Shown: piece after piece, positions 43,180-52,154 of the stretch
How the letters are laid out: every line of letters begins with the position of its first letter
Position numbering within the stretch: position 1 is the stretch's first letter
Assembly: GCA_017448355.1 (NCBI GenBank)
Contig: JAFSLQ010000011.1
Location: 1 to 61,659 of the forward strand
From: Clostridia bacterium
GTDB lineage: Bacteria; Bacillota; Clostridia; Christensenellales; Borkfalkiaceae
Length of the DNA stretch: 61,659 nucleotides
Direction of reading: 5' to 3'
Notes under the pieces: model-generated
Databases searched by the model: none
Told to the model about the DNA's origin: nothing
The model's input: the letters and a program-made list of their open reading frames with translations, nothing else
Made by a program: the position numbers and the translations under genes

Positions 43180-43272
43180 TAGAGTAGCAAAGATGCGTAA
43201 AGTGTTGCAAAATGGGATGTCGTTTGCAAACGAAAAGAATTTTTCTTGCGGTATCTTTGCGCGTCCGCTATT
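43180..43272 (+). ncRNA. Tetrahydrofolate (THF) riboswitch
   Basis: AGAGTAGCAAAGATGCGTAA, then AGTG, GGGATGTCG, AACGAAAAG, CTTGCGGTATCTTTGC and GCGTCCGCT reproduce the THF-I aptamer in order, with pairing CAAAGAT/ATCTTTG. It lies before an ECF folate-transporter S-component gene, its classical target. Downstream platform: hairpin GACGGG/CCCGTC and a TCTCTC/GGGAGA stem followed by seven T's, which includes the Shine-Dalgarno. Confidence 0.9.
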
Positions 43273-43303
43273 ATACCGACGGGGCTACCCGTCTATTATA
43301 TCG

Positions 43304-43328
43304 GTCTCTCTATAAGGGAGATTTTTTT
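43304..43328 (+). terminator. Riboswitch terminator that also holds the Shine-Dalgarno
   Basis: TCTCTC-TATAA-GGGAGA then T7, immediately before the ATG at 43329. The GGGAG needed for translation is the 3' arm. Confidence 0.7.
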
Positions 43329-44006
43329 ATGTCAAATCTATTAGTTTCATCTTTTGATTTTTCCGCTATTTTCGGCAATATCATTGAAAAATGGTATTTA
43401 TATTTACCGCTTCTTTTAATTATCGGGCTTTTTATCGCACTGTTTTTCGTTAAGGATAAAGAACGAAATTATTTATCTAACACGCAAAAACTCGTTTATA
43501 CTGCAATGCTAACGGCACTGTGTACTATCTTTAACTGTTTTATTACCTTTTATCCGCAAAACTATATCGCTATTTCGTTTAACAGTACGATTTGTTTTGT
43601 GGCAGGGTTGTTGCTCGGTTATAAAAGGGGATTTTGCGTCGGCTTTTTGGGAGATCTAATCGGTGCTATCATCTTTCCGCAAGGCGTTTATAATCCGCTT
43701 ATCGGTCTTGCAAGCGGGCTTTTCGGGTTTATTCCGGGGCTACTTTTTGATAAGTTCAGAATAAATAAGTATTTGCTCACGGTTATTTCATCAATCATAA
43801 CTCTTATACTTTGTACTTGTTTTCTTAATACTTTCGGGCTATGGCTTATTTACGGGCTTGGCAAAAAAACCTTCTTTGCCTATCTGTTCGTCAGGTTGCC
43901 GTGGCAAACTTTTGTTGCAGTTGGAAATGCCGTTTTATGTTTATTGCTCGTTGCGTTTTTGCCAAAAGTTTTACCGAAAAATAAGTTTAATCTATTTAAC
44001 GAATAA
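43329..44006 (+). CDS. folT: ECF transporter S component, folate type (FolT)
   Basis: 225 residues from the ATG at 43329; the frame is open further upstream but that part is riboswitch RNA. Six to seven helices. LSNTQKLVYTAMLTALCTIFNCF and GYKRGFCVGFLGDLIGAIIFPQGVYNPLIGLASGLFGFIPG (in shorter blocks) match the ECF_trsfr_S folate family. Works with shared EcfAAT modules encoded elsewhere. The THF riboswitch confirms a folate role. Confidence 0.9.
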   Translation: MSNLLVSSFDFSAIFGNIIEKWYLYLPLLLIIGLFIALFFVKDKERNYLSNTQKLVYTAMLTALCTIFNCFITFYPQNYIAISFNSTICFVAGLLLGYKRGFCVGFLGDLIGAIIFPQGVYNPLIGLASGLFGFIPGLLFDKFRINKYLLTVISSIITLILCTCFLNTFGLWLIYGLGKKTFFAYLFVRLPWQTFVAVGNAVLCLLLVAFLPKVLPKNKFNLFNE

Positions 44007-44023
44007 GACTATTTTTAATAATA

Positions 44024-44052
44024 AAAAAAGCGGTTAATAAACCGCCTTTTTT
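44024..44052. terminator. Bidirectional terminator folT / flippase
   Basis: AAAAAGCGGTT-AATA-AACCGCCTTTTTT (one mismatch). Confidence 0.85.
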
Positions 44053-45548
44053 CTTTTTAAAACGAACCGCTTTTTCATTACGCTAATATCGATAACGTCG
44101 AACGCGCAGTATAGTAGAACGAGAGTTAAAACGGACACGACGGCGACTATAAACAGAGTTATCACGCTTCCGCAAAATGATAAAACGATATTTTTTATAA
44201 GGTAGGATAATAATACCGTAGGTAAAAGAAGTAGCGACGAGTATGTTAAAAACGAGAATATTCTCGGCTTATAAAAACATTGCGTATTCAGAAGTTTAAT
44301 ATTTAATACGGAAGATAGTAAGTACACGAACGCAAAGCCTGTAATAAGCGAGTATATGCCGATATATTTCGGCAAGAACCACACGGAAGCGAGCATAAAC
44401 ACGCTACTTATTACGTAATATAACAGCGTTTTCTTTTCCTGCCCCATAGAGTTAAGAATACTTGTAGTTATTCCCGAAAGCCCGATAAAAAACAGCATAA
44501 GTGAAGAAGCGGAAAGGTATTTCCCGCAGTCGGCGTTGTCGAAGATTACAATGCCTAACTCTTCCCCGCACACGAAGAAAAGCGGAATAAACAGACAGGA
44601 AATAAAGATAGTGAACTTAACCGATTTTTCCACGTTGTTCCGAAGAATAACGTGGTTTTTCTTATAAAAGGTTTCCGCTATTTCGGGTATTAACACAAGC
44701 GTAAAAGAGTTAGTTATAGTCGACGGAATAAAAAGTAGCGGTAGCGCCTGCCCGACGGCAGACCCGAACTCACTCATTGCCATTTCACTGCTTAATCCCG
44801 ACGCAACGAGCCGTAAAGGGAGAATAATCGACACTAACGAAATAGAAAGCGTGTTAGCCGTTCGCATTGCGGTAATGGGTATTGCCGACGATAAAAGCGG
44901 TTTATAAAGTTTTATGGGATTACAGAGTTTATTTTTCCTTACGAAAAATACTATCGTGGCAAGGGTAAAGGAAAAGGTAAGCGAAATAAAAACGGCAATT
45001 CCCGCCGATATCGCCCCGCCCGTTACCGTAGTGCTTAACGATATTAAAACTATGCCGACTACAATCATACACAGTTCTTCTAAAAGTTCGATAAGCGAGT
45101 AAGGAAGAAAATCTTTATTGCCCCAGAACACACCGCGCAGAACGGAATAAAGCGAAGTAAAGATAATTGACGGCAAGAGTATTAAAAAAATGGTCATACA
45201 CCTGTTGTCGGCAAACAGGAAAGATAAATATGGGTGGAAAATAAAAAACACAAGACAGACGGGAACGGTTATAAAAAGCGCCGAAGTAAGCCCCGCCGTT
45301 ATAACACCGCCGACCTTTTTCGGTGCGTTTTCCGAACGGTATTTCATCATAAGCCGTGAAACGGTTATCGGTATTCCCGAAACGCACGCCGACAGAATAA
45401 GCGAAAAAAGGGACAGGGCGACTTGGTATAGTCCTATTCCTTCCGTGCCGATAGTTCTCGATAAAAATATTCTGTATAAAAACCCCAACGCCTTTTCGCA
45501 TACGGAAAAGACGGTTACTATAAAAACAGTTTTATAAAACCCTTTCAA
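44034..45548 (-). CDS. SpoVB/MurJ-like polysaccharide (lipid II) flippase
   Basis: 504 residues, about fourteen helices of the MVF/PST type: EKALGFLYRIFLSRTIGTEGIGLYQVALSLF, SGIPITVSRLMMKYR, LRGVFWGNKDFLPYSLIELLEE (in order). This is the stage V sporulation protein B branch, which moves lipid-linked peptidoglycan precursors. The frame begins at a TTG; AAGGGG lies about 12 nt upstream, so the exact start is uncertain. Confidence 0.88.
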   Translation of the reverse strand: MKGFYKTVFIVTVFSVCEKALGFLYRIFLSRTIGTEGIGLYQVALSLFSLILSACVSGIPITVSRLMMKYRSENAPKKVGGVITAGLTSALFITVPVCLVFFIFHPYLSFLFADNRCMTIFLILLPSIIFTSLYSVLRGVFWGNKDFLPYSLIELLEELCMIVVGIVLISLSTTVTGGAISAGIAVFISLTFSFTLATIVFFVRKNKLCNPIKLYKPLLSSAIPITAMRTANTLSISLVSIILPLRLVASGLSSEMAMSEFGSAVGQALPLLFIPSTITNSFTLVLIPEIAETFYKKNHVILRNNVEKSVKFTIFISCLFIPLFFVCGEELGIVIFDNADCGKYLSASSLMLFFIGLSGITTSILNSMGQEKKTLLYYVISSVFMLASVWFLPKYIGIYSLITGFAFVYLLSSVLNIKLLNTQCFYKPRIFSFLTYSSLLLLPTVLLSYLIKNIVLSFCGSVITLFIVAVVSVLTLVLLYCAFDVIDISVMKKRFVLKRKKAVY

Positions 45549-45605
45549 AATATAGTAAATCCCCTTGATATTTTCTTTATAAGTCTATTCGTAAGAAAAG
45601 ATAAA

Positions 45606-45611
45606 TATAAT
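45606..45611 (+). promoter_or_regulatory. -10 box of a leaderless LysM gene
   Basis: TATAAT exactly 6 nt before the ATG at 45618; the -35 box is weak. Confidence 0.6.
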
Positions 45612-45617
45612 AGTTTT

Positions 45618-45893
45618 ATGAAAAAGTTTTTTTATCGTGTGGTAGACGGGGATACCGCGCTATCTGTTTGTAAAAGATTTTCCGTTTCTTTTTCTTCGCT
45701 GAAAAAGAACAATAACTTAACCGAAGAAATAAAGGCGGGCGATATTCTGTATATAGAAGAAGAAAACGTTTATCAGGTGCTACCTAACGAAGATTTTAAC
45801 GACGTTGCTAAAAAGTTCGGGATAGAAAAAGAAGAAATAATAAATAAAAACGGTATCGACAGCGTTTTTTACGGCTTAAACCTTTTAATATAA
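45618..45893 (+). CDS. Small LysM-repeat protein
   Basis: 91 residues: two LysM-like motifs, FYRVVDGDTALSVCKRFSVSFSSLKKNNNL and VYQVLPNEDFNDVAKKFGIEKEEIINKNG (given as blocks). LysM binds N-acetylglucosamine in cell wall or spore peptidoglycan. There is no signal peptide, so it may act in the cell, for example at the forespore. It is predicted to be translated from a leaderless mRNA. Confidence 0.8.
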   Translation: MKKFFYRVVDGDTALSVCKRFSVSFSSLKKNNNLTEEIKAGDILYIEEENVYQVLPNEDFNDVAKKFGIEKEEIINKNGIDSVFYGLNLLI

Positions 45894-45911
45894 TAGTTAT
45901 AATTGCCGAAA

Positions 45912-45946
45912 ACCTATTGACAAGGTAGGTAATTATGTATTATAAT
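45912..45946 (+). promoter_or_regulatory. Rrf2 promoter with built-in operator
   Basis: ACCTATTGACAAGGTAGGT (45912-45930) contains the -35 TTGACA (45917-45922); TATAAT at 45941-45946. The ACCTA/TAGGT inverted repeat recurs unchanged at the cysK promoter. Confidence 0.8.
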
Positions 45947-45974
45947 TTATACATTAAATAAAAAGGGGAAGAAA

Positions 45975-46409
45975 ATGATTTCGACACGGGGAAGATACGC
46001 GTTAAGGGTTATGGTGGATTTAGCGAAAAACAGCCAGAACGAATTTATTACCCTTAAAGATATTGCGAAGCGGCAGGATATTTCCAAAAAGTATTTAGAA
46101 CAGATTATTCCTATTTTCAATAGGGAAAATATGCTGATTGCTTCCCGCGGGTACGGTGGCGGTTATAAACTTTCAAAATCCCCGAAAGAATATACCGTCG
46201 GCGAAATATTAAGGCTTACCGAAAGTAGCCTTGCACCCGTTGCTTGCTTGGAAACGAAATCTAATCAATGCCCGCGCGCAGGCAGTTGCCCTACGCTGTT
46301 CGTGTGGAAAGGGCTGCAAAAGGTGGAAGAAGAATATTTGAACGGCATTACCCTGCAAGATATTCTCGATAGGGAAATCGACCTTTCGGGTAACGACTAT
46401 AACATCTGA
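45975..46409 (+). CDS. Rrf2-family regulator (IscR/CymR-like)
   Basis: 144 residues. Winged HTH MISTRGRYALRVMVDLAKNS...KDIAKRQDISKKYLEQIIP, wing with ASRGYGGGYKLSKSP. It carries three Cys in ACLETKSNQCPRAGSCPT, the IscR-like iron-sulphur pattern. The same operator overlaps its own promoter and that of cysK, so it probably represses both and reports cysteine or Fe-S status. Confidence 0.92.
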   Translation: MISTRGRYALRVMVDLAKNSQNEFITLKDIAKRQDISKKYLEQIIPIFNRENMLIASRGYGGGYKLSKSPKEYTVGEILRLTESSLAPVACLETKSNQCPRAGSCPTLFVWKGLQKVEEEYLNGITLQDILDREIDLSGNDYNI

Positions 46410-46471
46410 CACGGCAAAACTTTTTAAGAGATATTTTTATCTCTTAAATTTTTTACAAATAAACATATAAA

Positions 46472-46505
46472 ACCTATTGACAAGGTAGGTTATTTATGAT
46501 ATAAT
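46472..46505 (+). promoter_or_regulatory. cysK promoter with the same operator
   Basis: ACCTATTGACAAGGTAGGT (46472-46490), TTGACA 46477-46482, 17 bp, TATAAT 46500-46505. Confidence 0.85.
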
Positions 46506-46535
46506 CATTATATAAAAAATAAAGGAGATAAAATT

Positions 46536-47468
46536 ATGGCAAAAATATATACTTCAGCCGACCAACTTATCGGCAACACGCCATTACTTGAATTGACGCA
46601 TTTAGAGAAGAAATACGGCTTAAAAGCAAAGTTAGTCGCAAAACTCGAATATTTTAACCCCGCGGGGTCTGTTAAGGACAGGATAGCGAAAGCGATGATA
46701 GACGACGCGGAGAAAAAGGGCATATTAAAAGAAGGTTCGGTTATTATAGAGCCGACTTCTGGGAATACGGGTATAGGGCTTGCGTCGGTAGCGGCGGCAA
46801 GGGGCTATCGCCTTATTCTTACGATGCCCGAAACTATGTCGGTTGAAAGACGGCAACTTATTAAGGCTTACGGTGCGGAAATAGTTTTAACGGAAGGCGC
46901 AAAGGGTATGAAAGGCGCGATAGAAAAGGCGGAAGAACTAAAAAAAGAGATACCGAACAGTTTTATCGCAGGGCAGTTTGTCAACCCTGCTAACCCAAAG
47001 GCGCATAGAGAAACCACGGGTCCTGAAATATGGAACGATACCGACGGAAAGGTAGATTATTTCGTTGCGGGCGTCGGCACGGGCGGAACGATAACGGGTG
47101 TAGGCGAATACTTAAAGGGCAAAAACCCGAACGTAAAAGTCGTTGCCGTTGAACCGCTTTCGTCGGCGGTATTATCGACGGGGGTTGCAGGTCCGCATAA
47201 GATACAGGGTATCGGCGCAGGGTTTGTTCCCGAAGTTCTTAACACAAATATTTACGACGAAATAATAGCGGTCGCCAACGAAGACGCGTTTAAGGCGGGT
47301 AAAGAATTCGGCAAAAGCGAAGGGGTTTTGGTCGGCATTTCTTCGGGCGCGGCGCTGTTTGCCGCAATCACGCTTGCTAAAAGAGAAGAAAACAATGGAA
47401 AACTTATCGTCGTTCTTCTTCCCGATACGGGCGACAGATATTTATCGACGGCATTATTCAGCGATTAA
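46536..47468 (+). CDS. cysK: Cysteine synthase (O-acetylserine sulfhydrylase)
   Basis: 310 residues. PLP lysine K47 in [14 protein letters not shown], phosphate loop [22 protein letters not shown], and [15 protein letters not shown]. It joins O-acetylserine and sulfide to make cysteine. AAAGGAGA precedes the ATG. Controlled by the adjacent Rrf2 protein, as judged from the shared operator. Confidence 0.95.
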   Translation: MAKIYTSADQLIGNTPLLELTHLEKKYGLKAKLVAKLEYFNPAGSVKDRIAKAMIDDAEKKGILKEGSVIIEPTSGNTGIGLASVAAARGYRLILTMPETMSVERRQLIKAYGAEIVLTEGAKGMKGAIEKAEELKKEIPNSFIAGQFVNPANPKAHRETTGPEIWNDTDGKVDYFVAGVGTGGTITGVGEYLKGKNPNVKVVAVEPLSSAVLSTGVAGPHKIQGIGAGFVPEVLNTNIYDEIIAVANEDAFKAGKEFGKSEGVLVGISSGAALFAAITLAKREENNGKLIVVLLPDTGDRYLSTALFSD

Positions 47469-47494
47469 AAAAAACAAAACAAAAAAGAAAAAAA

Positions 47495-47520
47495 AAGGAT
47501 AGGCAATTTTGCCTATCCTT
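47495..47520. terminator. Terminator between cysK and fba
   Basis: AAGGATAGGC / GCCTATCCTT with A- and T-runs on the two sides. Confidence 0.85.
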
Positions 47521-47542
47521 TATGTTTTTTATAGGTTAAATC

Positions 47543-48529
47543 TTAAAGACATTCGTCTGCTTTTCCCGCGCAACCTAAAACGTCTTTTAACTTATGTTTA
47601 ACCATTTCCTTAATGTTTGCCCTTGCAGGTTTTAAGTATTCTCTCGGGTCGAACTTGTCAGGGTGTTCGTTAAAGAACTGCCTTACCGTACCCGTCATTG
47701 CAAGACGAAGGTCGGAGTCGATATTGATTTTGCAAACGGAAAGTTTTGCCGCTTGGCGGAGTTGTTCTTCCGGAACACCGATAGCGTCCGGCATTTTACC
47801 GCCGTTGTCGTTTACCATCTTAACGTATTCCTGCGGAACGGAAGACGAACCGTGCAATACGATAGGGAAACCAGGGAGTTTTTTGCTTACTTCTTCTAAT
47901 ATATCGAAACGGAGTGCAGGCGGAACTAAAATGCCCTTTTCGTTTCTCGTGCATTGTTCAGGCTTAAACTTATAAGCGCCGTGCGAAGTTCCGATAGCGA
48001 TAGCAAGCGAATCAACGCCCGTCTTTTCAACGAATTCGATAACCTGTTCAGGCTTGGTGTAAGATTCGTTGCCCGCTTCTACCTTAACGTCGTCTTCGAT
48101 ACCTGCAAGCGTTCCGAGTTCGCCTTCAACAGTAACGTAAGGAACGTGTGCGTGCGCATATTCAACGACTTTTTTGGTGAGTGCGATATTTTCTTCAAAC
48201 GGAAGATGCGAACCGTCTATCATAACGGAAGTAAATCCGCCGTCGATACAAGCCTTGCAAGTTTCAAAATCAGGGCCGTGGTCCAAGTGTAAAACGATAG
48301 GGATATTCGGGCATTCGATAACCGCCGCTTCAACCAACTTAACGAGATAAGTGTGGTTAGCGTAAGCCCTTGCACCCTTGCTTACCTGAAGAATAACAGG
48401 CGCGTTTTCTTCTTTGCAGGCTTCCGTGATGCCCTGAACGATTTCCATATTGTTTACGTTAAAAGCACCGATTGCATAGCCGTTTTTATAGGCTTGTTCA
48501 AACATTTTTTTAGAATTAACTAATGGCAT
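47543..48529 (-). CDS. fba: Class II fructose-bisphosphate aldolase
   Basis: 328 residues. AIGAFNVNNMEIVQGI, metal ligands in VLHLDHGPDFE, VEGELGTLAG, AIAIGTSHGAYKF, IVLHGSSSVP and NIDSDLRLAM. Splits fructose-1,6-bisphosphate in glycolysis, metal-dependent. Longer than the 285-residue GatY type and fitting the common clostridial form. Monocistronic. Confidence 0.95.
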   Translation of the reverse strand: MPLVNSKKMFEQAYKNGYAIGAFNVNNMEIVQGITEACKEENAPVILQVSKGARAYANHTYLVKLVEAAVIECPNIPIVLHLDHGPDFETCKACIDGGFTSVMIDGSHLPFEENIALTKKVVEYAHAHVPYVTVEGELGTLAGIEDDVKVEAGNESYTKPEQVIEFVEKTGVDSLAIAIGTSHGAYKFKPEQCTRNEKGILVPPALRFDILEEVSKKLPGFPIVLHGSSSVPQEYVKMVNDNGGKMPDAIGVPEEQLRQAAKLSVCKINIDSDLRLAMTGTVRQFFNEHPDKFDPREYLKPARANIKEMVKHKLKDVLGCAGKADECL

Positions 48530-48732
48530 AAAAAATTTCCTCCAAAACTTAATACAGTTTTATTTGTTTTTCTAACCATAATTATATATCTTTTTTAATA
48601 TTAAAGCAAACGATTTTAACAAAAAACCGAAATCCCCGTTAAAAATACCGCACTAATACGAATTAGCACGGTAAAAATAATAGTTAAATTGATTGCAATA
48701 ATGTTTATTGCGATAAAAAATAAAAAACTTTT

Positions 48733-48933
48733 TTAGTCTTCTAAACCTAAAATATAATCGGTCGTTTCATTAAAAAACTGCGACAATATTATAATTGCAC
48801 TTGCCGTCGGTTCGGTCTTATTAAGTTCCCACTTTGCGATTGCCGATTGACTTATACCTGTTTTTATAGCAAGTTGCATTTGGCTTAAATTGTTTGCAAG
48901 TCTTAACTCTTTTAACCTTTGACTGAAAATCAT
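48733..48933 (-). CDS. XRE-family repressor
   Basis: 66 residues: MIFSQRLKELRLANNLSQMQLAIKTGISQSAIAKWELNKTEPTASAIIILSQFF (in family blocks), a bare Cro/CI HTH. TATAAT (48945-48940) ends 6 nt before the ATG, so the mRNA is predicted leaderless. A perfect palindrome AAGTCTTATAAGACTT sits in the divergent promoter, with a half-site AAGTCT next to its own. It likely represses both genes. Confidence 0.88.
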   Translation of the reverse strand: MIFSQRLKELRLANNLSQMQLAIKTGISQSAIAKWELNKTEPTASAIIILSQFFNETTDYILGLED

Positions 48934-48967
48934 ATTTTTATTATATATGTTTTAAGTCTAAAAATAC

Positions 48968-48996
48968 TTGACAAGTCTTATAAGACTTGATACAAT
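48968..48996 (+). promoter_or_regulatory. Promoter with palindromic XRE operator in the spacer
   Basis: TTGACA (48968-48973), 17 bp, TACAAT (48991-48996). The 16-bp palindrome AAGTCTTATAAGACTT (48973-48988) fills the spacer; a repressor bound there would block RNA polymerase. Confidence 0.85.
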
Positions 48997-49018
48997 AAAA
49001 AAAAGGAGGGTAAAAGTT

Positions 49019-49171
49019 ATGGGTATTTTTAAGAATTTTAAAGACAGGCTTAAAGCTGTTGATAATTTAACAAAAGATATTAACAACGGAGACGTTGTCG
49101 TTGACCGTAAAAACTTAGAAATTAAAAAGAACGACGACAAAAAAGATGTTAAACAATCTGAAAAGAAATAA
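49019..49171 (+). CDS. 50-residue charged protein under XRE control
   Basis: Starts at the ATG 49019, 8 nt after AAGGAGGG; the longer frame begins inside the promoter. MGIFKNFKDRLKAVDNLTKD then a Lys/Asp-rich end (KKNDDKKDVKQSEKK). Possibly an amphipathic N-terminal helix; no family recognised. With its divergent XRE gene it forms a compact switch. Confidence 0.65.
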   Translation: MGIFKNFKDRLKAVDNLTKDINNGDVVVDRKNLEIKKNDDKKDVKQSEKK

Positions 49172-49214
49172 TTTTTATATTGTTTATTTCACACTTTTAA
49201 ATTAACGACAAGAA

Positions 49215-49245
49215 AAAGAAACGCAATTTTGCGTTTCTTTTTTTA
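49215..49245 (+). terminator. Terminator of the small XRE-controlled gene
   Basis: AAAGAAACGC / GCGTTTCTTT followed by T's. Confidence 0.85.
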
Positions 49246-49468
49246 TTAAGATACACTCGATTTTTTTTCAAAATCTCGGTACGATAAGAAAGATACACTC
49301 AACGGCGTTGCCGTTTCGGCAAAACATAGTATTTATTTGATATAATAAAAAGGTGGCTTGCGTATCGTTGACAAGGGGGCTAAAAGAGTGATAAACTGAA
49401 AATAGTTATAAGACGGCAATATTTTGTATATATTAAAAAGGATATAAGCCGTTAAAAAAGGAATTATT

Positions 49469-50584
49469 ATGATTGACGAAAGAATTAAAAAATTAGCGAA
49501 AAACCTTGTGAACTATTCTTGCGACCTTAAAAAGGGCGAAAAGATTTTAATCGAAGCGAAAGGAATAGACTATATGCTTGTAAACGAGATAGTAAAAGAA
49601 GTTTACGCCGTTGGGGGCATACCTTTCGTTGAAATATTCGACAACAGAGTAACGAGACAGTTACTTTTGGGGCAGACGGAAGAACAGGCGAAACTGCGCG
49701 CCAAGTACGACGGGGCGAGAATGGCGGAAATGGACGCGTATATAGGTATCCGCGGGGGAAACAACAGCCTTGAAAACTCCGACGTTCCGTCCGATAAAAT
49801 GCAGATAGAAAGCGAGTTCTATTCGCACCCCGTTCACCACGAATTGCGCGTTAAAAAGACGAAGTGGGTTATACTTCGCTATCCTAACGAAGGTATGGCA
49901 AGTCAGGCGGGTATGAGTACGGACGCGTTCGAAGAGTTCTATTTTAACGTATGCAATCTCGACTATTCCAAAATGGACAGGGCGATGGACGCGCTGAAAA
50001 AAAGGCTTGACAAAGCCGACAAGGTGCATATTATCGCAAAAGATACGGATATAACCTTTTCGATAAAGGGAATAGGCAGTAAAAAGTGTTCGGGCGAAAG
50101 GAATATCCCCGACGGCGAGATATACACCTGCCCCGTAAAGAACTCGGTAAACGGCGTTATTACTTACAACACGCCGAGTATAGAACAGGGCGTTAAGTTC
50201 GAGAACGTGTCGCTGACCTTTAAGGACGGCAAAATTATAAAGGCGACGGGCAATTATCCCGAGCAGTTAAACGCCATTTTCGATACGGACGAAGGCGCGA
50301 GATACGTGGGCGAGTTTTCCTTCGGCGTAAACCCGTATATTACGAAGCCTATGGGCGATATACTCTTCGACGAAAAGATTTCGGGGTCTATCCATTTTAC
50401 CCCCGGTTGTTGCTACGACGATTGCTACAACGGAAATATCTCTGCCGTGCATTGGGATTTGGTGCAGATTCAGACCCCCGAATACGGCGGCGGAGAAATA
50501 TATATCGACGGCGAACTGATTCGTAAAGACGGAAGGTTCGTTCCCGCCGACTTAACTGGGCTTAATCCCGAAAATCTCAAATAA
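49469..50584 (+). CDS. M29-family aminopeptidase (AmpS/PepS-like)
   Basis: 371 residues. Start MIDERIKKLAKNLVNYSCDLKKGEKILIEAKG (blocks of the M29 N-domain), YIGIRGGNNSLENSDV, RNIPDGEIYTCPVKNSVNGVI, and metal-site E/H residues in FDTDEGARYVGEFSFGVNP and GSIHFTPGCCYDD. A cytoplasmic metal aminopeptidase. Monocistronic. Slightly shorter than the usual 410 because the N-domain is trimmed. Confidence 0.9.
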   Translation: MIDERIKKLAKNLVNYSCDLKKGEKILIEAKGIDYMLVNEIVKEVYAVGGIPFVEIFDNRVTRQLLLGQTEEQAKLRAKYDGARMAEMDAYIGIRGGNNSLENSDVPSDKMQIESEFYSHPVHHELRVKKTKWVILRYPNEGMASQAGMSTDAFEEFYFNVCNLDYSKMDRAMDALKKRLDKADKVHIIAKDTDITFSIKGIGSKKCSGERNIPDGEIYTCPVKNSVNGVITYNTPSIEQGVKFENVSLTFKDGKIIKATGNYPEQLNAIFDTDEGARYVGEFSFGVNPYITKPMGDILFDEKISGSIHFTPGCCYDDCYNGNISAVHWDLVQIQTPEYGGGEIYIDGELIRKDGRFVPADLTGLNPENLK

Positions 50585-50680
50585 AATGATATTTATTTTC
50601 ATAAATAGTTAATTTATGTCAGGTTTTGTGTAAAAAACGACGGAAAACTGTGAAAAAAGCAAATGAAGGCTATCAAAAAG

Positions 50681-50709
50681 TTGACAATAAAAACAGATAA
50701 AGATATAAT
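50681..50709 (+). promoter_or_regulatory. Consensus promoter of gap
   Basis: TTGACA (50681-50686), 17 bp, TATAAT (50704-50709). Confidence 0.9.
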
Positions 50710-50757
50710 AAAACGTGATAAAAAACAAAAAATTATTATTTTTGGAGGACATAAAAA

Positions 50758-51819
50758 ATGTCAAAAGTAACAAAAGTTGCAATTAACGGTTTTGGTCGTA
50801 TCGGCCGTCTCGCTTTCAGACAGATGTTCGGTTCTGAAGGCTATGAAGTCGTTGCTATCAACGACTTAACCAGCCCTAAAATGCTTGCGCATCTTTTAAA
50901 GTACGACACGATGCAAGGCAACTATGCAAGGGACCACAAAGTTGATTTCATCGACGCGCAGTACGCCGAAGACGGGAAAACCGTTACCGTTCCGGGTGCA
51001 ATCATAGTAGACGGCAAACAGATTACTATCTACGCTTGCCCGAAAGCACAGGACCTTCCTTGGGGCGAACTCGACGTTGACGTAGTTTTGGAATGCACCG
51101 GTTTCTACACCGCAAAGGCAAAAGCACAGGCGCATATCGACGCGGGAGCTAAAAACGTCGTTATCTCCGCACCGGCAGGCAACGACCTTCCTACTATCGT
51201 TTACAACGTTAACCACAAGACCTTAACGAAGGACGACCACATTATTTCGGCTGCATCTTGCACGACCAACTGCTTAGCACCTATGGCGAAAGCGCTTAAC
51301 GACGCGTTCCCTATCGTTTCGGGTATCATGACAACCGTTCACGCTTACACGGGCGACCAGATGATTCTCGACGGACCGCAGAGAAAGGGCGACCTTCGTC
51401 GTTCGAGAGCGGGCGCTATGAACATCGTTCCTAACAGCACGGGCGCTGCAAAGGCTATCGGTCTCGTTATCCCTGAATTAAACGGCAAACTTATCGGTTC
51501 TGCGCAACGTGTTCCTACCGCTACCGGTTCGACGACTATTCTCGTTGCAGTAGTTAAAGGTAAAGACGTTACGAAGGACGCAATCAACGCCGCTATGAAA
51601 GCACAAGTTACCGAATCTTTCGGTTACAATGAAGACGAAATCGTTTCTTCGGACGTTGTTGGTATGAAGTTCGGCTCACTCTTCGACGCTACTCAAACTA
51701 TGGTTTCTAAGATTGACGACGATACTTACCAAGTTCAGGTTGTTTCTTGGTACGACAACGAAAACTCTTACACCAGCCAAATGGTTAGAACGATTAAATA
51801 TTTCTCTGAAATCAAGTAA
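50758..51819 (+). CDS. gap: Glyceraldehyde-3-phosphate dehydrogenase
   Basis: 353 residues. NAD site [16 protein letters not shown], catalytic Cys168 in [40 protein letters not shown] and [16 protein letters not shown]. Glycolytic GAPDH, about 15 residues longer than E. coli GapA owing to an insert around [21 protein letters not shown] lies before the ATG, and codons are those of a highly expressed gene. Confidence 0.97.
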   Translation: MSKVTKVAINGFGRIGRLAFRQMFGSEGYEVVAINDLTSPKMLAHLLKYDTMQGNYARDHKVDFIDAQYAEDGKTVTVPGAIIVDGKQITIYACPKAQDLPWGELDVDVVLECTGFYTAKAKAQAHIDAGAKNVVISAPAGNDLPTIVYNVNHKTLTKDDHIISAASCTTNCLAPMAKALNDAFPIVSGIMTTVHAYTGDQMILDGPQRKGDLRRSRAGAMNIVPNSTGAAKAIGLVIPELNGKLIGSAQRVPTATGSTTILVAVVKGKDVTKDAINAAMKAQVTESFGYNEDEIVSSDVVGMKFGSLFDATQTMVSKIDDDTYQVQVVSWYDNENSYTSQMVRTIKYFSEIK

Positions 51820-51838
51820 TTTAGAAAAATATCAAATT

Positions 51839-51869
51839 AAAGGGCAACCGTTATCGGTTGCCCTTTTTT
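51839..51869 (+). terminator. Terminator of gap
   Basis: AAGGGCAACCG-TTAT-CGGTTGCCCTT then T's. Confidence 0.92.
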
Positions 51870-51884
51870 CGTCGTAATCGAAAG

Positions 51885-52028
51885 TTATGAGTTAGAGTTG
51901 TTAAAAAAACAGTTGCCCGTCGCCGTTGACAACAGGGCGAGTAGCAGTAAAAGTTGCGTCGTCGTTATCGTGTTATTATTGACAAGCAAGAACATTAAAG
52001 CAACCAAAACTATATTGTTTGAATTCAT
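51885..52028 (-). CDS. 47-residue hydrophobic peptide
   Basis: Minus-strand ATG at 52028 preceded by GGAGGT at a 5-nt distance. The product is MNSNNIVLVALMFLLVNNNT followed by TITTTQLLLLLALLSTATG and NCFFNNSNS: two short hydrophobic runs between Asn/Thr-rich parts. Too short for standard gene finders. Family unknown; a membrane or secreted peptide is possible. Confidence 0.5.
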   Translation of the reverse strand: MNSNNIVLVALMFLLVNNNTITTTQLLLLLALLSTATGNCFFNNSNS

Positions 52029-52154
52029 ATACGACCTCCAAATAGATAAATTACGACTATATTTTACTTTATGCGATAAAACTTTTTATTATGCGCTTTT
52101 TTGGTTATAGTAATATGTTTGCATATTCACATTTATTGATTTAAGGGGGCAGAT

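Noticed and set aside
43212-43328. Upstream 39-codon extension of folT
   Set aside because: These bases are the THF riboswitch and its terminator.
51898-52110. 70-codon plus-strand ORF after gap
   Set aside because: No ribosome site, odd composition, and it covers the better-supported minus-strand peptide.
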